NCBI GenBank assembly: GCA_964058845.1
Contig: CAXKVR010000126.1
Coordinates: 1 to 64,000 of the forward strand
Direction of reading: 5' to 3'
Length of the DNA: 64,000 nt
From: Carex sylvatica
Taxonomy: Eukaryota; Streptophyta; Magnoliopsida; Poales; Cyperaceae
This document shows positions 11,406 to 33,377 of this stretch, piece after piece. Every line of letters begins with the position of its first letter. The stretch's first letter is position 1. The position numbers and the translations under genes are program-made. The notes under the pieces were generated by a model. The model did not search any database. It was not told the origin of the DNA and saw only the letters and a list, made by a program, of their open reading frames with translations.

Positions 11406-12610
11406 CTTCTATATAAAGTAAGAAAATCCTGGTTAGGTAAAAAGAAAAGGTAAATGAGGTTAAATAGATAAAACAAACAGAGCTTTTTTGTGAAAAGTGA
11501 AAAGATCAAACATCTGATTGGTCTTTAATTAGATTAGGTAAGGAAAGAATCTTGCGAGGAAAAATAGTGTATAACGGTCATGTACCAGAAACCCCAGAAA
11601 TGAAATCGAGAAATCTATTCGATTTATTTTAGTTAAGTCGGGAGAGGAACCAAATAGGAGAGGTTAAAAGGATAGCTCCATAAAAGAAGAAGAGGAAAAA
11701 GGATTTGATACCTGGTTTTGCTACTAACCAGGAAGAAAATCCAAAAAGAGAGAATAAAAATTGAAATTAAAAATCCTAAATCGCTATCCCCATTTGTCTT
11801 TGCAAAGGGAACAGAAACACTACCAACGTTCGTTTCCGTTTCTAGTCCCAAGAGAGTGTTCCCAGTAGAGAAAATTGAGAAAAATTGAACCTCTAACTTG
11901 CAATCCACTAAATTGGCTTTGAAATCCAGTGTTATGTAAGATGAAATCCAAAACTAATAGCCAGACTATAAAGAAAGGAACCTTTGAGCAGCCAGCTATA
12001 CAGAGAAGAAAATACCCCAAAAGGAGAGCTCCAACAAGCACCTTTTAGAGAGTGCTCTTCTCCACTCAAATGAAATCTGTACAATATATCAGAGAGTAAA
12101 AGAATAAAGAATAGTAATTGAATAATGTACAACGAGGTATTGTGAAGGGGTCAAGCGCAATAGCGCATGGAGAGGACTGAGGAGAGATGGCTACCATTAA
12201 ATACGATGCACTACCATTGGCTTTTGTCTGGTTTTGAGAAAAAAAAAAAAAAAAAGGTTTTGCAAAGAGGGAGCAAACAAAAGAGAATGGTCCTGGGTTT
12301 ACGCTCCGTACGCCAGAGTTCGCTTGATGGGAAACTTTGATCTGAACCGATGAGATAATTCTTAGTTTTGATTTGAACCGTTGAATAATTCTTTCTAGAC
12401 TGTCTGCCTGTCAGGTCAAAACTCAGTCAAATTCATACAAAACCCTGTTATTAGGGATGAATATCAGGACTTATACGCTCGCTATTAATTTATTATATTT
12501 TACATCAAGACTATTTTTTTGACTTTACATTCGGGTCTGTGTTAAGTTTTTTTTTTTTTTTTTTTAAAGTGAAGTTACTACAGTTCAGAAAAGGTAATTA
12601 ATATAACAAG
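11406..12610. other. Region upstream of the GH28 gene, no coding gene seen
   Basis: This should hold the promoter and leader of the minus-strand GH28 gene. A TATATAG just before the ATG on that strand is too close to be the TATA box and could be the 3' end of a leader intron. Small antisense frames at 11633-12132 show no domain. Poly-A (12239-12255) and poly-T (12549-12566) runs are present. Confidence 0.4.
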
Positions 12611-13026
12611 AGGAGGATCCAGTTACATTTTTACGATTACAAAATTTTAAAAATCGATTCGAATTATTCAACTTTACGATTTCAAAATTTTAAAAATTGA
12701 TTTGAATTATTCAACATGATCATTATATTAAAATGTACTTGAAAATTATATTTTATATATTTTTAAATTATTTACTAATTATTTAGAATTTTTTAAAATC
12801 ATTATTTTTAATGGTCCATAATTATCTAAAAATAATAATTTTATACACGTCCCAATACATACTAAAAATATTCAAAAAATATAAAATTTGGTCTCAAATC
12901 ATATTTTAATATGAAAATCATGTTGAATGATTCATATTAAGTTAACTGTTTAGACTTTAAAATCATGAAAATAACTTATAAAAATTTAGTATCAATATAT
13001 TTATGGTGTAATTTGATCCTTCCTCT
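12611..13026. mobile_element. AT-rich hairpin MITE, family A copy 2
   Basis: The ends AGGAGGATCC and GATCCTTCCTCT are inverted and the interior is largely palindromic. It carries AACATGATCATTATATTAAA opposite TTTTAATATGAAAATCATGTT, the same subterminal signature as copies at 6370 and 31523. The flanks TATAACAAG (12602-12610) and TATAACAAA (13027-13035) match at 8 of 9 bases. Confidence 0.65.
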
Positions 13027-13751
13027 TATAACAAAGATATTTTGTTGCAGCTTGCTTCTTTCTTTTGACAAGTAAATAACCTGTTAGCGTTAGGTAATTA
13101 GTATAATTATTTCGCTCATTTTTTGTACGGAATATGATAGGAATGGTGCTAACTAAAAAATTTAAAATATGATATACTTGCAGTCCGTTATAGAAAGATT
13201 TACAAATCTGGAATATTTATATGATCCGCCTATTTTTTCTCAATCATAAAAAGCGTCGGCATACTTCATCCTTACTCATTTGTTGTTTCTTAATAACAAA
13301 ATCAATAACTAGCAGACTGGCACCAAAGAGTGATAGACATCATGGACCAATCTTCTAGTAGATTATAAATTCTTTTTTTTTTTTTTTGGGTTTATTTTTT
13401 GTATTTTTAGCAATTCCGGATAATTCCACTTGTTTATTCAAAAAAAAAATGATTAAACGATTTGAGAATTAAGGCCTGACGTGATAATTATATTTTCAAT
13501 TGATAGATGTGGAATAATTGTTAATTAATAATATCTCTAAAAATATAACATTAATTTATTGATAATCACACAAATATTGCAGTTTAAAAATATAATATAA
13601 TTAAAACATTTGAGATTACAGTTTAAAATAATATAAAATTTATTTAGAAATAATTACTAAAACTGTTTAATGTCGAAAAATAAATATTCCTGATTGGCTG
13701 ATTCCCTTCTCTCTTTTGTTTTTCTCTTTTTGAGGGGAGATTCCCCAGACC
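13027..13751. other. AT-rich intergenic sequence, nothing recognised
   Basis: Low-complexity AT sequence with poly-T near 13373. I see no gene, RNA or repeat with defined ends. Confidence 0.4.
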
Positions 13752-13957
13752 CGAGATTTTTATTTTTATCAAAAAATATATATATTTTTTATTATAAATA
13801 ACCACGGTATAGTAAAATTTATAAAAATGCTCAAACCGTATAGAAAATATGCAGCCCGAATTTAAGCTTCCAAACCGTATAGAAAATTTACGGTCCGGGC
13901 TTCTTCTTTTTTTTTTTTGATTTTTTGCACTATAGACTAAGGCTAGCACGTATAGAA

Positions 13958-14086
13958 AAGGTTGATGTAGAGACAACTAAGGCTAAGACTAAGGCTAGCA
14001 CGTCGTCTATTGTTAATGACGCGAATTCATCAATCTCGGACGATGAATTTGTTCCATGTACGTTTAAGGTTCAGACCAAGAAATAG
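13958..14086 (+). pseudogene. Captured coding tail in left arm of the foldback element
   Basis: The frame encodes a lysine-rich stretch (TKAKTKAST), then SIVNDANSSISDDEFV, CTFK and QTKK, and stops at 14084-14086. The right arm encodes the same ending on the opposite strand. Conservation of the protein ending in both arms shows it was a real coding sequence, but I do not recognise the protein. No start codon or upstream domain is present here. Confidence 0.55.
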
Positions 14087-14253
14087 TATGTTGTTTAGTT
14101 CGTTTGAAATTTAGTTTAATTTGTATTTAGATATTATGTTGTTCAGTTTGTTTGGAATTTAGATTAGTTTGAATTGTTAGAGGTTTGTATGAATTTTATT
14201 TAGCAACAACTTTGCAAATCTTGTTAACATAGCAACACATCTCTAAAAATTAT

Positions 14254-15045
14254 GAAAATTTATCGACATGCAGTCTTGACATCATAGAACAAGACTGTGA
14301 AATTTCATACAAAATCTTCAAATAGATCGTGAGATATCATCTCTCAAAAATTGCCCAAACTGCTGAAGGAGTGCATTCTGAGCCCAACTTTGCACCTCCA
14401 GTTAACATATCAAAATATTTTCAAAAATCATGAAAATTTACCCACATGCAGTATTGACATCATACAACAAGACTGTGAAGTTTCACACAAAATCTCAAAA
14501 CAGATCGTGAGATATCATCTCTCAAAAATTGTCCAAACTGCTGAAGGAGTGCATTCTGAGCCCAACTTTGCACATCTGATTAACATATCAAAATATCTCC
14601 AAAAAATCATGAAAATTATTCACATGCAATCTTGACATTGTAGAACAAGACTGTGAAGTTTCACACAAAATCTCAAAACAGATCGTGAGATATTAGCTCT
14701 CAAAAATTGCCCGACATGCTGAAGGAGTGCTTCTGAACCCAAATTTGCACCCATGGTTAACATAGCAAAATATCTCAAAAAATCATAAAAATTTACCCAC
14801 ATGCAGTCTTGACATCGTAGAACAAGACTGTAAAGTTTCACACAAAATCTTAAAACAGATTGTGAGATATTGACTCTAAAAAATTGCCCGACATGCTGAA
14901 AGAGTGCTTCTGAGCCCAACTTTGCACCTCTGGTTAACATAGCAAAATATCTCAAAAAACATTCTTGACATCGTAGAACAAGACTGTGAAGTTTCATACA
15001 AAATCTCAAAACAGATCGTGAGATATCGGCTCTCAAAAATTGCAT
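14254..15045. repeat. Four to five tandem units of about 178 bp
   Basis: The anchor TCTTGAC (or TATTGAC) recurs at 14274, 14452, 14630, 14807 and 14963, giving spacings of 178, 178, 177 and 156. Each unit has ACAAGACTGTGAAGTTTCA, then CAGATCGTGAGATAT, GCTGAAGGAGTG and CCCAACTTTGCAC. The last unit is truncated where the right arm begins. Confidence 0.9.
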
Positions 15046-15298
15046 AGGAACAGTCAGGACTGTTTGGAGATTTTGTATGAAATTCCACAGTCTTGTTCTA
15101 TGATGCCAAGACTGCATGTTGATAAATTTTCATAATTTTTGGAGATGTATTGCTATATTAACAAGATTTGCAAAGTTGTTGCTAAATAAAGTTCATACAA
15201 ACCTCTAAAAATTCAAACTAATCTAAATTTCAAACAATCTGAACAACATAATCTCCAAATACAAATTAAACTAAATTCCAAACGAACTAAACAACATA

Positions 15299-15490
15299 CT
15301 ATTTCTTGGTCTGAGCCTTGAACGTACATTGAACAAATTCATCGTCCGAGGTTGACGAATTTGCGTCATTAACAATAGACGGCGTGTTGGCTTTAGTCTT
15401 AGCCTTAGCCTTAGTCTTAGCCTTAGCCTTAGTCTTAATTGTCTCTACATCAATCTTTTCTATACGTGCTAGCCTTAGTCTATAGTGCAA
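15299..15490 (-). pseudogene. Captured coding tail in right arm of the foldback element
   Basis: The minus-strand frame reads IDVETIKTKAKAKTKAKAK, then SIVNDANSS, SDDEFV, CTFKAQTKK and stop. It is the mirror copy of 13958-14086 but has a longer Lys/Ala/Thr repeat. The product is not recognised. Confidence 0.55.
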
Positions 15491-15990
15491 AAAACCGTAA
15501 AAAAAAGAAAAGAAAAAAAAGAGAGCTCGGACCGTAAATTTTCTATACGATTTGGAAGCTTAAATTCAGACCGCATATTTTCTATACGGTTTGGAAGCTT
15601 AAATTCAGACCGTATATTTTCTATACAGTTTGAGCATTTTTATAAATTTTGCTAAATCGTAGTTATTTATAATAATTTTTTTTTTTTTTTTGGATAAAAA
15701 TAAAAATCTCGGTCGAGGAGCCTTGGATATTGAGATAACAGTCGACAGCCGTAAAAATCTAGAGTACTAAGTTCTTGGTGGGAGAACACCTACCAGAAGT
15801 TATAACGATTGACTGATGCTGGGTCCCACGTACTTCGCTGATACTTCATACTTTTATCTGGGCAACATTAATTGCACCGACACACTCTTGTAATCCCGTA
15901 ATTATCACAGAAAATCTAAGCAGATGGCAACAAAAGATAAACAGAACATTAGCGTGATGGCATTCATCTTTGAGTGGGTGTGTAGTGTAG

Positions 15991-16200
15991 GAGATAGTAG
16001 TAGGTCCGATGGGCATTGGGCCTACTTTTAGATTCAATTAGCTCTATCACCGTACGATTAGCATTAACATCTGTGCACACGAAAATTGATAAAAACTCAT
16101 ACGGATTTTAATAGGAGCGCACGATTATTGATGCAATTCGATGGCCAGATCACCCATCAACCAAAGTAGGTCCAATGGGCATCGGACCTACTCCGAACTG
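15991..16200. mobile_element. MULE-type MITE, family B copy 2, with perfect 9-bp TSD
   Basis: The element starts GAGATAGTAGTAGGTCCGAT and its right side has GGGCATCGGACCTACTCCG. It is flanked by GTAGTGTAG at 15982-15990 and 16201-16209. It shares the interior block CTCTATCACCGTACGATTAG with copies at 6993 and 40369. Non-coding, 210 bp. Confidence 0.9.
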
Positions 16201-16209
16201 GTAGTGTAG

Positions 16210-19200
16210 ACGTAATGCACTCGGGCATGGCTCCTTTATTTATTAATTAATGCCTCCGTAGAATGGGGCCCACAGAATTTTGGGGTCGATAATTAGTGGA
16301 TTTTTTTTTTTTTTTTTTTCTAATTTTGATCATTAGCCCATGTGCAGACGATAGTGCTTTCTGGAAATTTGCTTGGGGTACCCCCCTGTGTACCAAAGTA
16401 CTCTTAACCTCTGGTAATCACTAATCAGATGGAAATACGTGAGAAAAGAAAGCTAATGGTCAGTTGATTATTAGATCATTTATTATAAACCTTAAATCAA
16501 AATAGTGAATTTGTCACATCTCAAACCAATTACTCAAAAATATTGATACATGTAAGAGGCAGAGCTAGAAACTTGAAATTAAGAGAACTGAATAATATAG
16601 TGTATTAAAGAGAGCTCCAAAATATTGATACATGTAAAGATCACAAAGTTTAATAGATAAAATATTTAATTTTCAATTTAAACTTAGTAAAAAAAATTTG
16701 ATCAGCTTTACTCAGATCTACGACATAATCAATACTGATAATGAAATGCTTGAAACGGACAGCGGATGATAGAAAGTGGCTTTGAAAGCATGGTCTAAAT
16801 CTGATTATAATCTGAAAGTTTTGATGTCATGTGATAATTGAATTTTGTATATTAATTAGCTGACGTGGCTAGTTATATAGCTCTCAGTATGTGAAGTGTG
16901 TTTCATTACACAGCCCAATTTTTCTTAATATATTTTCCAGGAAAAGTTGAACTTGTGATATTTTTTAAGTAAAAACTTACTATTTTTTTAGAGCGAATCT
17001 TGCTTATTTGAATTTCATTTTATTATGTTTTTCATGCACAGTAGATGATGTATATAATAATATAAAGGCTCAGATTGCTAAATCAATTCTGCAACCGTAT
17101 TCTGTTACGTACGATGCTGTTACAACTTACAACTGCCTAACAATGCTTTACGCAAATGCTACTCTATACTGCTGCTATATGATTCAGACCATTATCATAC
17201 TGTCCACAAATATTAATATGTACCTAATTTATTAAAAGAGATAATCTTGCAATTTTACATTATATAGTAGGCTGGGATTAGAGGAATTCCGATGACATCG
17301 AAGTAAATTTGTTTTGATGTTTGATTTGAATCGTTCGATCTATTTCGAGTTCGATCTAGTGTACAAATTTCGGTGTGGTTTAAACGGTTCAGATCAGACA
17401 TCAAAACTAATTTGGTCAAATTCTCTTTGAGCTCGTAGCAGGCTAGATCTGTGTCCCTCTCAGAAAATGTGAATTGTGTGAATTACATATTTAGATACAA
17501 ACAAATATTCAAACGCAGGTTAAGTGATTTTTTATTTAGAAAATAAATAAATATTCTTTAAAGAATTGAAAAGATGACGAAATTTTTAGATGAAATGGAA
17601 AAAACCCCACATAAAATGTAAGGTTTTCCTAAAATTAGTTTTAAAAAAACACATATTTAATGTATATTTTTGCATACTATAACGCCAGACAATCATAGAA
17701 AATTTTATTGGTAAAGAAACAACATATTTATACTCTACTCTGGTGTATTTATGGACAGACCTAAAGAGAATCAGTGCCTAGGGGTTAGGCACTGGATTTA
17801 ATTTTTTTTAACTCATTGATATTTTATACATGTGTCTATTTCTGGATGGAAATAACGCTTATCTTTGAATTTAATTTATGGTTCGGTAAAAATAAATTGT
17901 TCAGAAAAGAAAGTCAGTCCAAATTGATTTGCTTAAAAGAAAAAAGACAGTCTGATTCGCTGCTCCACTCAGAAAAACTGTTGATTCATTAGGAGAAAAA
18001 AAAAGGTCTGCAACTATGGATCTAAATATGTACCGTGCTGTGACTTGAATCACGTGTCATGGCCAAATTTGAAAGGATGGTTAGGACACGTGAATGACCA
18101 CAGCAAGCCAGTCATGTTGTTAGTCCAAACATAACCGGTGTTTAACTATTTTTTTCATAATTTAAGTTAGTTTATTTAAGATTTACCATTTGATCAAGAT
18201 CTAACAATTTTAATTATACATAACTCACGTGACCATGTTATGTGACCAAATCTTTCTTGTAATGTGTTGTGTCGTATCAAATTTTTGAAATATAATCATA
18301 TCAAATGAATAGTCACGATACAAGATACAAGAGCCACAACACATAATCGATACACATGCTATGTCATGGCATGTGTACTGTGACTTTTTTAGATCTCTAT
18401 CTATTACTCTACTTCGCTTTGCCAAGTAAAAAAAAAAAAAACAAATTCAGAATCCGCTCGCCAATATATGCATTACAGTTTTTCAGATCTGTGAATACGA
18501 GGGAATTGGATTTTTGACTTGTATATTGGTTTGTGCTTGCATTTACAAAGGGACAGCCTCACAGCCAGCTCGTGCTTGGACAATATAAAATAATAAATAT
18601 TTTATGTGTTTTATTCTTCTGTGATTCCCTTGTGGGATGTTAGTTAGCTGTGCGCATAAATGGGCCCGCCCGAATTAGATGCAGATTTATAAATGATTGT
18701 TTTAGTACTTCATTATTAGCCCTCTGCGGAGATGTGCAGCATGTACTGTTTTTGGAAATATGCTCGGCGGACCCGAATGCATACCCAATATTAGTAGCCT
18801 CTAAGTTGAACACTTGTAATTGGATCTGTAGCTAAGATAATTATACTAAAAATATGCTTATAGTCAGTCACCTTTTGCGTTTGATACCTTAATGCCTTTA
18901 TCCATAAACTAATATTATTTTGTCTTTTTGATTTGTTTCATATCTTTTTAATATTTAATCAACACAAACACTTTTTTTTTAAGTCAGACTTTCAAACTAT
19001 AAAGATTAAGTACACATTGAAAATTAATTATATAAATTTTTTATACCGAGAATATTGATCAATTAACATTTTACTCTGAATTAAAAGTCATACATAAATA
19101 CAAAAAAATAGAGGTCAATTGACCTATTTACTGTGCTTAGCTCCGCTTATGATCTCTATGATAATTATACAAACATAACTTCGATGATTATGTTGAAAAT

Positions 19201-20684
19201 ATATTCCTCATTTTTAGTTAAGATAATCAATACATTTTTATTTATAGATTCAAGCGAGAATAAATCTTCTCTTCTGAGTTGGATTAATAGTTCATCACTT
19301 GGGTTAATGGTTAGCTTACTAGCATATGATAACCTGTTTGAATATGCACGGGCAAAATAAAAAGACACGAATTAAAACCTGACAGAATAAAATGTGGAGA
19401 TCTGTATTGCAGGGTTGGCGACTAGAAACAAACTACGATTCCACCACAATAGCATAAACAACAAATTCTAACTTACACAAGTATATTTTTGTGAAGTGGG
19501 GACAAATCAAGTGGCAAGCACCATCCAAATTCCAAAAGACATGTACAGAGAGATTCCCGGAAGCTTTTGCTTTCAAACAGTCGGCTATTTGAGCACTTTT
19601 CTGTATTGTGCGTATTTTGCAATCGCCACGCTTCTTGGATCGTTTTGTAACGCTTGACAGCTGACAAGCACGCGCATGAGTGCATCAGTGGATGTGCATG
19701 GACCCGGACCAGCTGGCTAAATCTCATCCGGTCTGAAGAATCCGCAAATAGTTCCAAACTTAAGGGGCTGAACCGGACCGGACCTGACCATTGGCCTCGT
19801 ATATTTTTGTATCACAGGCCTTTAAATAAAGAGTTTCATCTAAGGCCTATATTTAATGATGCTGTAGTTTCTAGCAACCAAGAGAGAGAAATTATAACCC
19901 AGAAATATTCTGAGCCCATTTAGACTTTACAAATTCAAGCTAAATGGGCCTTTTGGGCTGTTCGTTGATCCGCTGTCTTCTAATGCAAACAAATTGGCAT
20001 CTCACGGTTTGTGTTACGTCTAGTAAAGATCAGACGGTTGATGTTGCTTTATGCTGAAAATGAAAAAGAAAAAGAAAAAGAAAAAGAAAAAGAAAAAGAA
20101 AAAGAAAAAAAAAGATCAGCTGTGTTTTCTGTGTCTTAAAGGAAACGGAAAAAACGAAAAGAAAAGATCCAAGAAATTAAAGAAGCGAATAAAAACTGAA
20201 AAGAAAAGGGAAACGAAGATGTCATGAAATCCAGGTACTTTGCTTGGGCAACGGGTAACGGCCCAACTTGCACGAGCCACAACCTCGCTCGCTTTCGCAT
20301 TGGCTTTTATTATCTCCAGTTCGTGAAGCCCGTTAAATCTCCCGTGTTTCTCCGGTGGGGACAAATAAGTACGAGGAAATAATGGAAGTATGAAAACGGA
20401 GTTATCCAGTTACTTACAAACTTGTGATAGAATATCCAGTCAACTTCGCTTCTTCCCCGCTTTGCGAAATTCGCTAATCCAAAACACTCCATCGCATCAG
20501 AGGGAGACGTAGATGAAACCCGAGATAAGGGCCACAAGGCGCTTCTTCTTCTCCCCCACTTATTTCTAGTCTACTATCCATCGTCACAAATTAACCCCGT
20601 AAAACCCTCTCCCTCTCTCTTCTCTCATTCCTCTGGCGGGAGCTCCGCTTTATCTGCGGAGCTTCGCCGCCTTGTCGCCTCTCC
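16210..20684. other. Long intergenic region before FTSH11, no gene supported
   Basis: About 4.5 kb of AT-rich sequence. A weak inverted repeat lies at 17305-17420 (GTTTTGATGTTTGAT against ATCAGACATCAAAAC). A purine microsatellite with AAAAAG units runs at 20057-20110. Several open frames of 60-95 codons (for example 17008, 19133 and 19473) show no domain or codon-bias support. The last few hundred bases presumably contain the FTSH11 promoter and leader, which become GC- and CT-rich. Confidence 0.4.
20057..20110. repeat. (AAAAAG)n microsatellite
   Basis: About nine near-perfect hexamer units upstream of FTSH11. Confidence 0.9.
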
Positions 20685-29757
<9,073 letters not shown>

Positions 29758-31522
29758 AGCGCCCATTTATTAATGTGCTGCCGTGTATAGTAATTACCCT
29801 CGTGGCTTATTGGTAGCCTTTTTTTTTTTTTTGTCTTTTTGTCTTTTTGTCTTTTTGGCGAATTGCTGGCTGAAAGAAATCTAGTTGAGAACTGTTTTCA
29901 AATAGGTGTTTGGGTGAAAAGGGGTGTGTTTATGATGGAAGCGAATAGCAATTTGCTTCAAACCTGACAGCTTCTGTCAAAAAAAGAAAAAAAAAGAATA
30001 GCAATTTGCTTCATTTTTTAAGTTTCTTGTACTTCTAAAATTATGTGTACTAGGTCAGAAGCCTTGCAAAAGCTTTATTGTATAGATTATCTTAATTTAT
30101 TGCAACATATTGTCATTGGGTATATTACGAGTAAAGATCTAGATTACGTATACTAATATTTTTTAGTCAAAATTTGTGTATAAGCTATTTTCTCTTTGGG
30201 TGAACTATAAGGTTCTTACCAAACACCATCAATATTTTATAATCTTAAAATCTTCAGGTAAAAAAAAAAATCATATGCCTACTATTTTTGTTTTTCAAAT
30301 CACGATAAAAATCAGATAGCTAAATAAAGCCTTATAGGCACTCTATTTTTTTTTTTTCGAATCCTCTTGTTGTTTTGACTTGGTGTATTAAAACATTCTC
30401 GGGTCACATATTTTATAATTAGAGTTATAAAATGTAATTAATGTGCTTATAAATAATTTTATAAGCTTTTAATTTATTTATTTTAAATCTACAAGTTAAA
30501 AATATGTGCACGACTTATGAGCATCTGATTTATTAAAGAATTTTTTATTCATAGAAAATAACAAAAATAGAAAAAAAAAATGAGTGGTTTATAATATTTT
30601 TAGAAATACCGGGATCAATGGTCCAATCCAAAGGTTTGGATCAGATTCAATGATCCTGATTCATTCAGTGTGTGTGTGTGTGTGTGTTCATTTTACACGA
30701 CTTTTGAATTTGCTGCAAGGTTTCAAACCATATAAAATCAATATCACTTTGAATCGGCATCATTGAGTCGAATCCAAAATAAATGTATTGGACAAAATCA
30801 GCCGTAGCCTTTGGGATATTTCTTTTTGCGCTATGATCTTAATATGTTTCATGAAATTTAAATCTTAGTATGCGTGCATTTGATATGTTTCATGAAATTT
30901 GAATCTTGGCATGTGTGCACGGAACAATTTTTTTTTTTTTTTTTTTAAACTCAAACACCAACAATGCAAACCGAGGAGAATAAAGCAGCTCAAATGTTCA
31001 AACAAGAAAAAGTGAAAGTGAAAAAAAGAGCTGTTCTCCAATGGTTATTCTTAATTTTTTGGAAGAGAGACGATGATTCATGTCTTTTTCTTTGAAAACC
31101 TGGCAAAAGCTGCCATGTGAATTTTATTGAAAAAAAGAAAACCAGCCAAGTGCAGTTTATACTAGCTACTTCATACAACACCCGACCTCCTCAGATTTTT
31201 AAAGAAACCTGTATGCTATGAGCAGTTGCATGCATGCACGTCGATGATTCATGTCACTGCACCAAACTCGCAATTCTCCAATTAATGATCATTCTTAGTT
31301 ATACCTTCAGTTTTCTTCCCCATTTCGTTGGAGCACTTGCATATTTCACTCTCTTTGGAAATAATTTTTTTTTATTATCTGTCGAAGCGATATATATAAT
31401 GCAAAATTTGTGCATTGTCATTTTGAACGCACTAGTTCAGCATGTTTTGTTTGAACGGAAAATCGAAGCTTATGCATGACTAGAACTATTAAAATTTGCA
31501 TTATTTACTTAGATATCTAAAT
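29758..31522. other. Intergenic region after FTSH11, no gene seen
   Basis: It holds a CTTTTTGT tandem run (about 29833-29857), a (TG)n tract (30669-30690), and a 41-bp direct duplication around 30843-30920 (ATGTTTCATGAAATTT twice). Otherwise AT-rich and featureless. Confidence 0.45.
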
Positions 31523-31922
31523 AGAGTAGGGTTAAATGCCTTATTGGTTTTGTGTCTTATCATGCCTCAATATCATTATCGCTATGTTTAAAGTTTAAAT
31601 AGTCGATCCGAACTGCTCAATATGATCTCCATATTAAAATGTGCTTGGATATAAAATTTATACTTTTTGAAACTATTTTTTGCTATTTTTTAAAATAGGT
31701 ACAAAACACTGTTTTTAGAAGATTATAGAGCATTCAAAAATAGTGATTTTATACCTCTTTAAACAATTAGTAATATATATATATAAGTTTGTTATCCAAG
31801 CACATTTTAGTATGAAAATCATATTGAATGGTTTGGATTGATTATTTAAACTTTGAAAATAGACATAATGATGTTGAAGCATAATGAGGCACAAAACCAA
31901 TAGGACATTTTAACTCTACTCT
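31523..31922. mobile_element. AT-rich hairpin MITE, family A copy 3
   Basis: AGAGTAGGGTTAAATGCC at the left pairs with the right end CATTTTAACTCTACTCT, and CTTATTGGTTTTGTG pairs with CACAAAACCAATAGG. The subterminal block GTCGATCCGAACTGCTCAAT is nearly identical to that of the copy at 6370. Boundaries are good to a few bases and the target duplication is unclear. Confidence 0.7.
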
Positions 31923-33012
31923 TTAAAAAAAAAAAAATAATATTCATACTTAATAAAAAAAAATATTGTATTGATAAATTTAGAAATATACTATGCAAAT
32001 GAGAAAACATTACATTTTTAGTAGGAATTGACACTCATTTATATTGCATGAAAATATTTGCATTTGAATGGATTCTAAGTACTCTATTACATGGGGAGTT
32101 ATTTGTATGGGTCGCATTTATTTAATTCATGCAAAAGCAACATCCTTTGTGAAAGATGTTGTGGATTTGGAATTTTAATAATTTTTTTTATAGACATTAA
32201 ATAAAAGTTAATAGATTAAACCTACACCTTTTTATATAAAAAAAAAAAACCAATAAAATAAATATTAAAGTCAATAAATCGAATTGTAAAATATTAATAC
32301 AAGTATACAACCTAAGTCATTGAGCCTAAGCCTTAATTAGGACAAATAAGCCAAATCTGGCGGTGCTTCGGCTAACTTTATGTGATATTCGAACCGAATC
32401 ATTTAAAGTGGAAAAATGAGACATATAAACAGAATTCTAAGTATAATAAACCGAACAACAAAATAATAATGTTACATAAAATTAATATCACAATCTTAAG
32501 TCAACTAAACTAGAGTAGGTTTCGGGTTTCCGTGCTTTGCCACAAATCCGTATTCTTTAGGTATTCTTATTTTTGAGAAAATAAGAAGAAGTTTGAAATC
32601 AATAAAAAATAATTTCTCACTTTATTTTAAATCAGAAATAAATAAATTAACAATAAATCGAAAATCAACAAAAATTGATAAATAAATAAAAAATGTGTAT
32701 GTGTATTGTTTTTATCAGTTTCTAAGAACCAGATTAGCATCTAATGATTCGCTTTAAACAAAAGAACGGAAAAATATTTTGTAAATTGTCACAACAATAT
32801 ATCTGATCTAGATTAGAAGAGTTCAAGTAATTATTTGGAAAAAAACAACATATTGCACGGTTGACTACACACAAGACGTACGGACTAGAAAATAAGAAAA
32901 GAAAATTAGTAAACTATCCAGTCTACCTAATAAATATTAAGGTCGGCTCTTTCATGTTCAAAATGTCATCTATTGTTCTCTTAATTTATTAAATAAAATA
33001 ATTATTTATTTT
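31923..33012. other. AT-rich intergenic sequence, nothing recognised
   Basis: No gene or repeat with definable ends seen. Confidence 0.4.
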
Positions 33013-33377
33013 TGAGTGCGGTAATACGCATATTACGGATCAACTTGCACTATGAATTAATATCTCTATATTCAAAGTTCAAACAATTGATCTGAATTGT
33101 GTTAAACATGATCACCATATAAAAATGTACTTGCACATCAAATTTTACTTATTTTTGAATGTTATTTAACTATATTTTTTTTATAGGTAAAAAACCACCG
33201 CTTTTGGATAGTCCAAAATTTTCAAATCAAGTGATTTTTTATTTATCTAGAAATAAAATGTAAATTTTAGATTACAAGTACATTTTCATATACAAATTAT
33301 ATTTTGTTGTTCTGATATATGAGTTCATAGCGCTGACCATTGTGTAATATGTATATTACTGTACCATAGCCTCACTT
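33013..33377. mobile_element. AT-rich hairpin MITE, family A copy 4 (diverged)
   Basis: The left end TGAGTGCGGTAATACGCATA pairs imperfectly with ATATGTATATTACTGTACC and GCCTCACTT at the right. The interior has TTGATCTGAATTGTG, ATGATCACCATATAAAAATG and its mirror CATTTTCATATACAAATTAT, recalling copies 1-3. Ends are approximate. Confidence 0.5.

Larger units (their letters stand above)
13752..15711. mobile_element. Foldback transposon with ~600-bp inverted arms and a central tandem array
   Basis: The left arm starts CGAGATTTTTATTTTTATC and the right arm ends with its exact complement. The arms (about 13752-14325 and 15056-15711) stay complementary through blocks for CCGTATAGAAAAT, AAGGCTAGCACGTATAGAAA and ATGCAGTCTTGACATC. 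The centre is a direct array with a period of about 178 bp. Both arms carry the same coding tail, read outside-in: 13958-14086 on plus, and on minus ending at 15299. No transposase and no convincing target duplication were found. The structure fits a foldback or long-TIR MULE element that captured a gene end. Confidence 0.8.

Noticed and set aside
14351..15117. Frames of 94 and 165 codons in the foldback element
   Set aside because: They are translations of the 178-bp tandem units and repeat internally with the array period.
18225..19923. Several 60-95-codon frames between the foldback element and FTSH11
   Set aside because: AT-rich, no conserved motif, no plausible exon structure.
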